DNA from: Bacillota bacterium
Lineage (GTDB): Bacteria > Bacillota_G > SHA-98 > UBA4971
DNA length: 6,130 bases
Assembly (NCBI GenBank): GCA_012512055.1
Contig: JAAZEW010000066.1
Coordinates: forward strand, 1-6,130
Direction of reading: 5' to 3'
Numbering within the stretch: the first letter of the stretch is position 1; every line of letters starts with the position of its first letter. Positions 1-6,130 of the stretch are shown here, in pieces. The notes beneath the pieces are model-generated. The model did not search any database and had not been told where the DNA came from. It worked only from the letters and a program-made list of their open reading frames with translations. The position numbers were made by a program, and so were the translations under genes.

Positions 1-351
1 TATCTCAAGTATGTCACCTGGGAAGGTTTCGGTCTTTGAGAGGATCCCTTGAGGGAGTTCAAGGATCCAGGCTGCTTTCAGCATAAGCGGACCGAGTTTA
101 TTGGGGAGTAGAGGAGAGATTATGTGAAGGACTCTGCCGTCTCCGGAAACGTACGCCACATCTATAGGAAACTTCATTCCGAAGCTATGGACTCCGTTAC
201 ATGGACGAATAATAACGCCTTCGCCTTCTTCAAGCGAAGATCGTCCGAGCAGCCCCCGCCTCCTCTCGCCATATGTTGCGGCAAGTTTTGCAGAGGAAGC
301 AAGCATCGTGCCCTTAGTAGTATTCACTACTACGACATTTTTTGACGTCAC
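1..351 (-). CDS. DUF192 (UPF0127) family protein, 3' end cut by window edge
   Basis: The frame opens with GTG at 351 and stays open to position 1 (117 codons), so only a few C-terminal residues should be missing, since the family is usually 110-150 residues. The family hallmarks are visible: RRRGLLGR at residues 30-37, PCNGVHSFGMKFPIDV at 50-65, GDGRV at 70-74, LELPQG at 97-102 and PGDILEI at 111-117. No signal peptide or membrane segment is visible, so it is probably cytoplasmic, unlike the DUF192 proteins that carry signal peptides. The GTG start is chosen because an AGGTG ribosome-binding site lies 5 bases upstream and an in-frame TGA lies a little further upstream with no other start between. 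It sits 41 bases after tadC on the same strand with no terminator between them, so it is probably the next gene of the Tad operon. The biochemical function of DUF192 is not established; a role linked to Tad pilus assembly is inference from position only. Family assignment is from motif recognition. Confidence 0.88.
   Translation of the reverse strand, partial: MTSKNVVVVNTTKGTMLASSAKLAATYGERRRGLLGRSSLEEGEGVIIRPCNGVHSFGMKFPIDVAYVSGDGRVLHIISPLLPNKLGPLMLKAAWILELPQGILSKTETFPGDILEI
42..68 (-). other. Imperfect inverted repeat (hairpin) inside the DUF192 gene
   Basis: Positions 42-52 pair with 59-68 to give ten base pairs, all Watson-Crick, with a single bulged base at 46 and a six-base loop (53-58). 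In the mRNA the arms begin and end with GGAUCC. There is no U-rich tract after it, so it is not a standard intrinsic terminator. It lies in the codons for the conserved WILELPQGIL stretch, so the repeat may be a by-product of coding constraint. Function unknown. Confidence 0.45.
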
Positions 352-356
352 ACTAA

Positions 357-361
357 CACCT
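357..361 (-). promoter_or_regulatory. Ribosome-binding site of the DUF192 gene
   Basis: AGGTG on the minus strand, followed by a 5-base spacer (TTAGT) and the GTG at 351. This site supports GTG 351 over the later in-frame GTG (codon 9) and ATG (codon 16). Confidence 0.6.
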
Positions 362-392
362 GTCCAATCAGCCCTATTATCTAATACTCATT

Positions 393-1307
393 CTAAAATC
401 CCAAGAGAGTCTCTGCAATTTGAATTATAGCAGGACCCAGCAAAACCACAAACAACGTAGGGAATATAAAGAATACCAGCGGGAACAGCATCTTGATGGG
501 GGCTTTCATAGCTAATTCCTCTGCTTGCTGCCGCCTCTTTGTCCGCACTTGTTCTGCCTGGATCCTAAGGATGTTGGATATTCCCACCCCAAGCTGGTCT
601 GCCTGGATAACAGCGGACACAAGTGAGGTTATGTCATCTACTGTCACCCGCTCAGAAAGCTCTCGTAATGCTTCTTTTCTTGGTTTCCCCACTCGGATTT
701 CCCTCAGCACAATCCCAAACTCATCTGCAAGCGGGCCTTTCTTTCTCTCTACCACCTTCACTAAAGCAGCATCAAAGCCCAGACCCGCCTCTACGCTGAC
801 AGTCAAAAGATCGAGAACATCAGGAAGATCCCTTTGTATTTCTTGTCCCCTGCGCTTCGCTTTCGACTGCATCATTGTTTCAGGAAGGATCCAGCCAAGG
901 CCTGCAGCAACAAGGGCAAACAACAAGGCTCTGCCCATCCCAAGCCTGTGCGTGGCCAGGAATACCCCTAACGGAAGTATGAGAAGGGTCACCACGCGCA
1001 AGATCACGTAATCCCCGGCTGAGAGCTTCCACGGGTTGCCTGTGGAATCAAGCTTCAGTTTGGCTGCTTCCATTACATTCTTGGGAGTAATGGACACTAC
1101 GAAACCTGCAACCTTCGTCGCGGCAGGCCCGAAGACCCTCTCTACCAGCGGGCGGGACAATTCCTGCTCCCGCTCAGTGGGAACTCTGCCCAGTTCAGCG
1201 ATTTGCTCGAGCCGATCCTTGACTGAAGGCTCTCGTTTCACTCCGAGAATGTACATAGTCAGGCTTGTAACACCGGCAAACGCAAAGACTGCAGCCACAA
1301 CCGGCAT
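393..1307 (-). CDS. tadC: Tad pilus inner-membrane platform protein TadC
   Basis: A 304-residue polytopic membrane protein of the type II secretion F (T2SF/GspF) superfamily, which with TadB forms the inner-membrane base of the Tad/Flp pilus machine. Predicted membrane segments lie near residues 3-22, 100-118, 123-141 and 270-293. The T2SF domain covers about 160-292, with the characteristic DLPDVLDLLTVSVEAGLGFD stretch (160-179), a long helical cytoplasmic region, and the typical TadC ending KAPIKMLFPLVFFIFPT (268-284) before the last membrane segment. Length is normal for TadC. The ATG at 1307 has an excellent Shine-Dalgarno sequence that overlaps the tadB stop, 13 bases apart, so the two platform subunits are likely translated in a coupled way. 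The order tadA-tadB-tadC is the standard Tad arrangement and separates TadC from other GspF relatives. No frameshift or missing segment seen. Confidence 0.95.
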   Translation of the reverse strand: MPVVAAVFAFAGVTSLTMYILGVKREPSVKDRLEQIAELGRVPTEREQELSRPLVERVFGPAATKVAGFVVSITPKNVMEAAKLKLDSTGNPWKLSAGDYVILRVVTLLILPLGVFLATHRLGMGRALLFALVAAGLGWILPETMMQSKAKRRGQEIQRDLPDVLDLLTVSVEAGLGFDAALVKVVERKKGPLADEFGIVLREIRVGKPRKEALRELSERVTVDDITSLVSAVIQADQLGVGISNILRIQAEQVRTKRRQQAEELAMKAPIKMLFPLVFFIFPTLFVVLLGPAIIQIAETLLGF

Positions 1308-1314
1308 ACCTCCG

Positions 1315-1323
1315 CACCTCCTA
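1315..1323 (-). promoter_or_regulatory. Strong ribosome-binding site of tadC overlapping the tadB stop
   Basis: The minus strand reads TAGGAGGTG, a near-complete complement of the 16S rRNA tail, with a 7-base spacer to the tadC ATG. Its TAG is also the stop codon of tadB, so ribosomes finishing tadB are placed on the tadC start region. Confidence 0.75.
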
Positions 1324-2328
1324 AACCTCGATTGCGATTATCCTGCGAATCACAAGAATGCCAATGAGTTCTCCAAACACGGCCAGCCCCACCATGAGTT
1401 TCCCTGTAGGATGCGTAAACAGAAGGCTGATATACTCAGGATTGACCGTATAGAGAAAAATCCCAAGAACACAGGGAAGGATTCCGATAATCATCCCTGA
1501 CATCCTACCCTGAGCTGTCAGGGTTCTAATTTCCCTGCGCAGCTTCACGCGTTCTCGTATCGTGTCCGCAATATTATCTAAGACCTCTGCTAAGTTTCCG
1601 CCGATTTGCCTCTGAATCAGGACTGCGGTGACAACCAGGTCAAGATCTTCACTGCCGACGCGGTCGGAAAGAGTTGCGAGCGCAGTCTCTGTGGGAGAGC
1701 CCAGGCTCATCTCCTTCATAGTAGACGTGAATTCCTCTGAAATAGGGGGCGACATCTCCCGCGCCACCATGTCCATGGCTTGCAGGTGACTGTACCCTGC
1801 CCTTAGCGAATTGGACATGATAACGAGAGCGTCTGCAATCTGAGCATCAAATCTCGCGAGCCTTGCACCCTGCTTGGACTTAACATAGAAACTGGGCAGG
1901 AATCCCCCGGCAAATGCCAGCAAGAATCCGGCCCACACACGCCCAAGCACGAACCATCCATAGGTAGCCCCGGACAGTATAAGAATAAGGTTTAACCCTA
2001 CGAACTCTGAACCGCGAAGGGGAATATCCGCCCTGGCCAGTTCCACCTCAATCTGAGAAGTATACTGCCTCCCTTCAAATGCTTTGCCGAACACCGTCAG
2101 GATGCTACGCGCTAACTCATTTATCGAGTACTTTCGTTTTCCTCCGCCGTCAGCGCCTCGTACGCCGGCTACCTCAGGCCCGGGCTTTGTTTCAGGCTTT
2201 GAGAACCGCTCAAGCCTTTTAAGTCCTATACCACGCTCACTGACAAGCTTTACAATTCCAAAGGCTGCCAGCCCTACACAGGCAAATACCAGAACTGAGA
2301 TTATGAGTGCAAATGCTTGTCCAGGCAT
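1321..2328 (-). CDS. tadB: Tad pilus inner-membrane platform protein TadB
   Basis: A 335-residue T2SF/GspF-family membrane protein, partner of TadC in the inner-membrane platform on which the TadA ATPase works. Membrane segments are predicted near residues 6-27, 107-125, 128-147, 274-294 and 309-328. Between the first two lies a Gly/Pro/Lys-rich linker (about 40-66). The T2SF domain spans about 165-290, with the TadB-type motifs ADALVIMSNSLRAGYSHLQA (165-184) and IGGNLAEVLDNIADTIRER (242-260). Length and topology match the family. The ATG at 2328 is used because it gives a hydrophobic N-terminus and there is no in-frame start just upstream. Its GGAGG site (2341-2345) lies 12 bases away, longer than usual, and a short reading frame ends just ahead of it (see the 11-codon entry). 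It follows tadA after 59 bases and precedes tadC by 13. Confidence 0.94.
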   Translation of the reverse strand: MPGQAFALIISVLVFACVGLAAFGIVKLVSERGIGLKRLERFSKPETKPGPEVAGVRGADGGGKRKYSINELARSILTVFGKAFEGRQYTSQIEVELARADIPLRGSEFVGLNLILILSGATYGWFVLGRVWAGFLLAFAGGFLPSFYVKSKQGARLARFDAQIADALVIMSNSLRAGYSHLQAMDMVAREMSPPISEEFTSTMKEMSLGSPTETALATLSDRVGSEDLDLVVTAVLIQRQIGGNLAEVLDNIADTIRERVKLRREIRTLTAQGRMSGMIIGILPCVLGIFLYTVNPEYISLLFTHPTGKLMVGLAVFGELIGILVIRRIIAIEV

Positions 2329-2332
2329 ACTA

Positions 2333-2368
2333 TCAGCTTCCCTCCCACAGGCGAACTTCGACCGGCAT
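2333..2368 (-). other. Possible 11-codon leader reading frame between tadA and tadB
   Basis: ATG at 2368 opens an 11-codon frame (MPVEVRLWEGS) closed by TGA and immediately TAG, 4 bases before the tadB ATG. An AAGGA at 2377-2381 sits 8 bases upstream of its ATG, a better spacing than tadB's own GGAGG has. Seen directly: the frame, the double stop and the site. That it is translated or couples tadB translation to tadA is inference. A frame this short can occur by chance. Confidence 0.22.
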
Positions 2369-2387
2369 ATCCGGAATCCTTCTGAAC

Positions 2388-3932
2388 TCAGTAGTCAACA
2401 AACATTCCGGCAGGCACCTTTATCCCTGACGCCTCAAACTTATCCATGAACTTCGGCCTGATACCTGTAGACCGGAATCTCCCCAGAACCTGCCCTTCCT
2501 CGTCAACGCCGGCCTGCTCGAATACGTAGATATCCTGCATGGTGATGACATCGCCTTCCATTCCCAGCACCTCAGTGAGATGGGTAATCTTACGGCTTCC
2601 ATCTCTTAGCCTGGCCTGATGCACAATGAGATCTATTGCCGAAGCAATCTGCTCACGAATTGCCCGGAGCGGAAGCTCCATCCCTGCCATCAGCGTCATC
2701 GTCTCGAGCCTGGAAAGCATATCCCGGGGCGAGTTGGCATGGCCTGTTGTCATTGATCCGTCATGGCCTGTATTCATCGCCTGAAGCATGTCAAGCGCCT
2801 CTCCGGACCTAACCTCTCCTACGACAATTCTGTCCGGCCTCATTCTCAAGGCGTTTCGCACAAGATCTCGGATTGCAATAGAACCTTTGCCTTCAATATT
2901 CGGAGGCCTTGCCTCCATGGTAACTACGTGCTCCTGACGAAGCTGTAGTTCAGCCGCGTCTTCAATCGTCACTATGCGCTCATCAGGGGGAATGAACGAG
3001 GAGAGCACGTTGAGGGTTGTGGTCTTTCCGGAGCCTGTCCCTCCTGACACCACTATGTTCAGCCTTGCCTTCACTGCGCCTTCCAGAAACTCCACAATCG
3101 TAGGTGTCAGCGTTCCGAACCTTACCAGGTCATCAGTGGTCAGAGGCTCCCTTGAAAATTTACGAATCGTAATACACGGCCCTACAAGGGAAATCGGAGG
3201 AATCACCGCGTTTACTCTGGATCCGTCGGGAAGCCTCGCATCCACCATGGGACTGGCTTCGTCTATTCGCCTTCCGATAGGTGAGACAATCTTCTCGATT
3301 ATGTGCATCACATGGTCTGCATCACGGAACCGGACACGGGCTTGCTCGATTTTGCCTCCCCGCTCCACGTATACCATTTCAGGCCCGTTTACCATGACTT
3401 CTGTGACACTTTCGTCCTCGAGAAGCGGCGTAATAGGGCCGAACCCTATCACATCATCGATTACCTCATTTATGATCCTCGTCTTCTCAGAGCGAATCAA
3501 GGGAAGGGGCTCTTCGTTAAGAACTGCCATGGCAACCTTCTGTACCTCTCTGGCTAACCTTTGCCGGTCCTCCTGGGATGAAGTCTGTTCCAAGAATTCT
3601 TCATCAATTTCCTTCACCAGCCTGGAGTGGATTTTCTCCTTGATTCCGAGGTGGGGATCATCAGGTAGTCTGACCGGCGGATGAAATGATACGTCTTCCG
3701 CAGGTTTTACGATCCGAAGCTCTCTTTCCTCAGGTTTGCTCTTTTGTTCTTGGACCTCGGATTGGCCATACAGTTTCTCCGGGACTCGCTCTTGTTGCGC
3801 TCTCCAGTTCCTTTCATCAAGCCCGGGCCTTGTTCTTCCCACCGGACGGGAGTCCCCGACGGCTCCTCTCCGGCCAAACGTTTCTTCTTGCTCCTCCTGT
3901 CTTGCCCTTTGAAGCCTCTCTCTAAGGGACAT
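2388..3932 (-). CDS. tadA: Tad pilus secretion ATPase TadA (CpaF family)
   Basis: A 514-residue GspE/VirB11-superfamily ATPase, cytoplasmic and expected to be hexameric, powering Flp pilus assembly at the TadB/TadC platform. Residues 1 to about 95 are polar, rich in Arg, Glu, Gln and Pro, and probably disordered. The conserved CpaF N-terminal helical region begins at about IKEKIHSRLVKEIDEEF (97-113), followed by FGPITPLLEDESVTEVMVNG (164-183). The catalytic core shows Walker A GGTGSGKTT (297-305), the Asp box TIEDAAELQL (322-331), Walker B RIVVGEVR (368-375, Glu373) and the His-box region TGHDGSMTTGHANS (388-401). All expected catalytic residues are present. The ATG at 3932 follows the tadZ stop by 16 bases with a GAGGTGGGAG ribosome-binding region at 3939-3948. 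TadA-type rather than PilB or GspE is clear from the neighbours and from the absence of the tetracysteine zinc motif. Called cpaF in Caulobacter-style naming. Confidence 0.97.
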   Translation of the reverse strand: MSLRERLQRARQEEQEETFGRRGAVGDSRPVGRTRPGLDERNWRAQQERVPEKLYGQSEVQEQKSKPEERELRIVKPAEDVSFHPPVRLPDDPHLGIKEKIHSRLVKEIDEEFLEQTSSQEDRQRLAREVQKVAMAVLNEEPLPLIRSEKTRIINEVIDDVIGFGPITPLLEDESVTEVMVNGPEMVYVERGGKIEQARVRFRDADHVMHIIEKIVSPIGRRIDEASPMVDARLPDGSRVNAVIPPISLVGPCITIRKFSREPLTTDDLVRFGTLTPTIVEFLEGAVKARLNIVVSGGTGSGKTTTLNVLSSFIPPDERIVTIEDAAELQLRQEHVVTMEARPPNIEGKGSIAIRDLVRNALRMRPDRIVVGEVRSGEALDMLQAMNTGHDGSMTTGHANSPRDMLSRLETMTLMAGMELPLRAIREQIASAIDLIVHQARLRDGSRKITHLTEVLGMEGDVITMQDIYVFEQAGVDEEGQVLGRFRSTGIRPKFMDKFEASGIKVPAGMFVDY

Positions 3933-3938
3933 CTATCT

Positions 3939-3948
3939 CTCCCACCTC
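3939..3948 (-). promoter_or_regulatory. Ribosome-binding site of tadA
   Basis: The minus strand reads GAGGTGGGAG between the tadZ stop and the tadA ATG. Two overlapping purine cores, GAGGTG (10-base spacer) and GGGAG (6-base spacer), are available. Confidence 0.6.
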
Positions 3949-5217
3949 TCAACCATGTATAAAGAAACCGAAAATCCCTGCAAAAACACTGGCAATCCTT
4001 GTGCGGGGAGGAGCATCCTCACGGCTTGCGCTCCCCCTCTCAACCCTGTCCCCTTTACTCGGGGGGTCTATCGCCCTGGCAAGATCCTTGATAGCCAGGG
4101 ATATCCTGGCACTGGAATTACTCAGAACAAATGGCACTCCTTTGTTTACGGACTCCGTCACTAATCGTCCTTCATTTGGGATACTGATATCCACTGTTCT
4201 TTTCAGGGTCTTCTCCACCTCACCGATATCAACACTTCCCTCGCGCGACGGCCTGTTGACCACAAGCTTTACTTTATCTTCGTCGTACCCTAAAGCATCC
4301 ATTATCTCCAGACATATGCTGGCGTTCTTAATAGCCGGGATCTCCAAAGACGTAATGAGAAAGACAATATCAGCCGCATCCATCGCTGTGAGGGAGATAT
4401 CCCCAAGCCCCTGCGGAAGGTCAACGACAATAAAATCGAAGGACTCCGCAAGAAGGCCGAGGATGGCTTCAACATGCCGGCCTGTCACTATCTCAGCTTG
4501 CTCAGGACGAAGCGGTGAGGGGAGCACGCGGATACCGGTATCATGTGTAAAGAGGCACGCCTCCACGATTTCTGAGTCGACTTCCTCTTCCCTGGCAATG
4601 TCCGCTATGGTCCTCACCGGCACAGTGTCCAGCATGATAGCTATATCCCCGAACTGCAGGTCCAAATCAACCAATACTACACTGCGATTGGCCTTCTTCG
4701 AGAGCTCTGCTGCAATGTTTGTGGCAATCGTTGTTTTCCCGACCCCGCCTTTGGTGCTGAATACAGTGACAATTCGCCCCAGTTTTCGCTGAGGCGCAAC
4801 CAGAGGCATAATCCTTGCCCTTCTCTCCGATTCCAGAGCATGGGTCTTGCGTATGGTGTTTATCAGTTCATCAGCGGAAAAGGGCTTGACCAGGTAATTC
4901 CTGGCCCCTGCCGCCATTGCCTCTCTCAGGTACTCTTGTTCCCCCTGGACTGATAAGATCACTACGGTGCTCATCGGGGCTTCTACAGTGATTGTCCGAG
5001 TAGCCTCTATTCCGTCCATAACAGGCATGTTTATGTCCATCAAGACGATATCCGGCTTAAGCCTCTTTGAGAGAGCCACAGCCTCCAGGCCATTGGCAGC
5101 TTCACCTATCACGGTAAAGTCTCCGTCAAATGACAGGAGTTTCCTGAGGTTCTCTCGAGTCTCAGAGATATCGTCAACTATCAGGACCTTGATGGGGGAT
5201 GTTTTCACTTGCTTCAC
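3949..5217 (-). CDS. tadZ: TadZ/CpaE-type pilus localisation protein: receiver domain fused to MinD/ParA-like ATPase
   Basis: A 422-residue two-domain protein. Residues 8-125 are a CheY-like receiver with acidic pair D15/D16, acceptor D61 (in VLMDINMPVMDG), S89 and K111 (in LVKPF), so phosphorylation looks possible. Residues 147-385 are a MinD/ParA-type ATPase: deviant Walker A STKGGVGKTT (154-163, with signature Lys156), VLVDLDLQFGD (181-191) and DFIVVDLPQG (261-270). After a charged linker (386-407), residues 408-420 form a hydrophobic, probably amphipathic, C-terminal tail resembling the membrane-targeting helix of MinD. Known TadZ/CpaE proteins localise the Tad machine, often at a pole. 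The gene's GTG at 5217 overlaps the secretin TGA by 4 bases (GTGA). A second GTG at 5208 (codon 4) sits 8 bases after GGGAAG and may be the true start; the difference is three residues. It is 16 bases before tadA. Free-standing response regulator or MinD is unlikely given the fusion and context. Confidence 0.92.
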   Translation of the reverse strand: MKQVKTSPIKVLIVDDISETRENLRKLLSFDGDFTVIGEAANGLEAVALSKRLKPDIVLMDINMPVMDGIEATRTITVEAPMSTVVILSVQGEQEYLREAMAAGARNYLVKPFSADELINTIRKTHALESERRARIMPLVAPQRKLGRIVTVFSTKGGVGKTTIATNIAAELSKKANRSVVLVDLDLQFGDIAIMLDTVPVRTIADIAREEEVDSEIVEACLFTHDTGIRVLPSPLRPEQAEIVTGRHVEAILGLLAESFDFIVVDLPQGLGDISLTAMDAADIVFLITSLEIPAIKNASICLEIMDALGYDEDKVKLVVNRPSREGSVDIGEVEKTLKRTVDISIPNEGRLVTESVNKGVPFVLSNSSARISLAIKDLARAIDPPSKGDRVERGSASREDAPPRTRIASVFAGIFGFFIHG

Positions 5218-6130
5218 TTCCCAGGTTCGCCGATTTCAGATACCCCCCGGAGCTCACAGTCTAATATCTGCTCTCTGGTTACACTCTCACCAATCCTCAC
5301 GACTTTCGGAGTTATCAAGATGATAAGCTCGCTTTCACCTTTCTCAAACCTCTCGCTCCTAAATAGCCCCCCTATGATTGGTATGTCTCCGAGGATCGGG
5401 AGCTTCTTAATTATTTTCGCCTCAGTATTCTGGATTAAGCCCCCGATAGCAATAGTCACATCGTCCTCCACTATCAAGTGGGTTGCTGCCTTCCTCATTC
5501 TCAGCGCAGGAATAGTCGCCACCCCTGTATCCAGGGCGTTACTCCAGTCAAGGGACGATACTTCCGGCTCGATGTCAAGGACTATTCTGCCTTTTGCATC
5601 CACACTGGGAAGCATCTTGAGTCTTACGCCGTAAGGGCGCCACTCAAAGACCGCCCTGCCGTCCACTTGTCCCATGTAGACAGGGATTTCGCCTCCTACA
5701 AGAAAGTCCGCTTCCTCTCCACTGAGAGTAAGAAGGCTGGGAGCTGCCAGGACCTGAGCTAAGTCCTGACTTACCAATGTGTCAAGGACAGCCCGTATCG
5801 GACTGAGCCTCCATAGTTCTTCCACGATACTGCCTACAGGCAGCCTGGCTTGCCACACTTCCTCAGGGCCTCTGCCGCCAATGCCGAGGCCAAGCGGTGA
5901 GGTCCACTCTCCGAACATGAATGAACCTGCGCTTAGCGCACCGTCGATTACGCTGCCCCACGTTACCCCCAGATTCTTCAATGCGCCTCTGTTAATCTCC
6001 ACTACCTGCACTTGCAGGAGAACTTGATAAGGGTTTCTTACACCTACCAAGTTCACCACGTCCTGGCTGAACAGTGAGACTATCCTCTCTACCCGCTCCA
6101 GGTCGTTTTGAGAATCTACGTCACCTTCCA
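5214..6130 (-). CDS. Tad pilus outer-membrane secretin (CpaC/RcpA family), N-terminus beyond the window
   Basis: The frame is open from the window edge (first full codon at 6128) to TGA at 5214: 304 codons with no acceptable start context, so the gene begins outside the window. It holds the C-terminal half of a type II/III secretion secretin, the multimeric outer-membrane channel for the pilus. Early on is the CpaC/RcpA-type stretch VVNLVGVRNPYQVLLQVQVV (24-43) leading to EINRGALKNLGVTWG. The secretin beta domain then includes QVLAAPSLLTLSGEEADFLV (125-144), GGEIPVYMG, LPILGDIPIIGGLFRS (243-258) and SELIILITPKVV (266-277), the usual secretin ending. A Gly/Ser-rich segment (about 58-86) between the N-domain region and the beta domain is less conserved. 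The signal peptide and N-terminal N0-like and BON domains would lie upstream. Its stop overlaps the next gene's GTG, implying translational coupling. The family is clear; cpaC or rcpA naming depends on the organism. Confidence 0.93.
   Translation of the reverse strand, partial: EGDVDSQNDLERVERIVSLFSQDVVNLVGVRNPYQVLLQVQVVEINRGALKNLGVTWGSVIDGALSAGSFMFGEWTSPLGLGIGGRGPEEVWQARLPVGSIVEELWRLSPIRAVLDTLVSQDLAQVLAAPSLLTLSGEEADFLVGGEIPVYMGQVDGRAVFEWRPYGVRLKMLPSVDAKGRIVLDIEPEVSSLDWSNALDTGVATIPALRMRKAATHLIVEDDVTIAIGGLIQNTEAKIIKKLPILGDIPIIGGLFRSERFEKGESELIILITPKVVRIGESVTREQILDCELRGVSEIGEPGK

Noticed and set aside
343..350. Perfect 8-base palindrome TGACGTCA at the DUF192 start
   Set aside because: It overlaps codons 1-3 of the gene. 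An 8-base palindrome is expected many times in a window this size, and no partner site or promoter is seen.
352..392. Possible terminator between tadC and the DUF192 gene
   Set aside because: No stem of useful length followed by a T-run on the minus strand was found in these 41 bases.
493..1011. 172-codon open frame on the plus strand opposite tadC
   Set aside because: Composition typical of an antisense shadow; no domain seen.
2974..3684. 236-codon open frame on the plus strand opposite tadA
   Set aside because: Ser-rich, no recognisable motif, fully antisense to the conserved TadA core.
3707..3952. 81-codon minus-strand frame overlapping the tadA 5' end in another frame
   Set aside because: Low-complexity Arg/Lys/Glu-rich translation produced by the same purine-rich bases that encode the TadA extension; the tadA frame is clearly the coding one.
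4531..4542. Perfect 12-base palindrome GATACCGGTATC inside tadZ
   Set aside because: About one or two such palindromes are expected by chance in 6 kb, and it does not extend beyond 12 bases; it lies in ordinary coding sequence.
4001..4792. 263-codon open frame on the plus strand opposite tadZ
   Set aside because: Its translation is rich in Ser, Thr and Arg with no domain, and it lies wholly antisense to a well-supported ATPase gene. It is a shadow of the coding strand.

Overview
This window is the middle of a Tad/Flp (tight adherence, type IVc pilus) assembly operon. All convincing genes lie on the minus strand. Read in transcription order, from high to low coordinates, they are: a CpaC/RcpA-type outer-membrane secretin (5' end beyond the window edge); a TadZ/CpaE-type fusion of a receiver domain to a MinD/ParA-like ATPase; the hexameric secretion ATPase TadA/CpaF; the two inner-membrane platform proteins TadB and TadC; and a DUF192 (UPF0127) protein whose last few codons run off position 1. 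Spacing is tight (a 4-base overlap, then gaps of 16, 59, 13 and 41 bases). I see no terminator or promoter between genes, so one polycistronic message is the simplest reading.

The expected division of labour follows from the families. The secretin forms the outer-membrane exit channel. TadZ probably marks where in the cell the machine is built. TadA hydrolyses ATP to drive pilin extrusion. TadB and TadC form the inner-membrane base that TadA acts on. The pilin (flp), prepilin peptidase (tadV/cpaA), cpaB/rcpC and the minor pilins tadE/F are not in the window and would be expected on either side.

The secretin implies a bacterium with an outer membrane. The receiver-ParA form of TadZ, strong Shine-Dalgarno sequences, GTG starts and roughly even base composition would fit several lineages, for example a secretin-bearing (diderm) Firmicute or another deep-branching diderm. 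The sequence alone does not settle the taxon.

No wholly new system is evident. The points most worth a second look are: (1) a complete set of phosphorylation residues in the TadZ receiver domain, which is degenerate in the TadZ/CpaE proteins best known experimentally; (2) a MinD-like amphipathic tail on the same protein; (3) an 11-codon reading frame with a good ribosome-binding site ending just before tadB; (4) the uncharacterised DUF192 protein as a member of the operon, with a strong RNA hairpin inside its coding sequence. Nearly all of the window is coding; the longest gap is 59 bases. No RNA genes, mobile elements or CRISPR arrays were seen.
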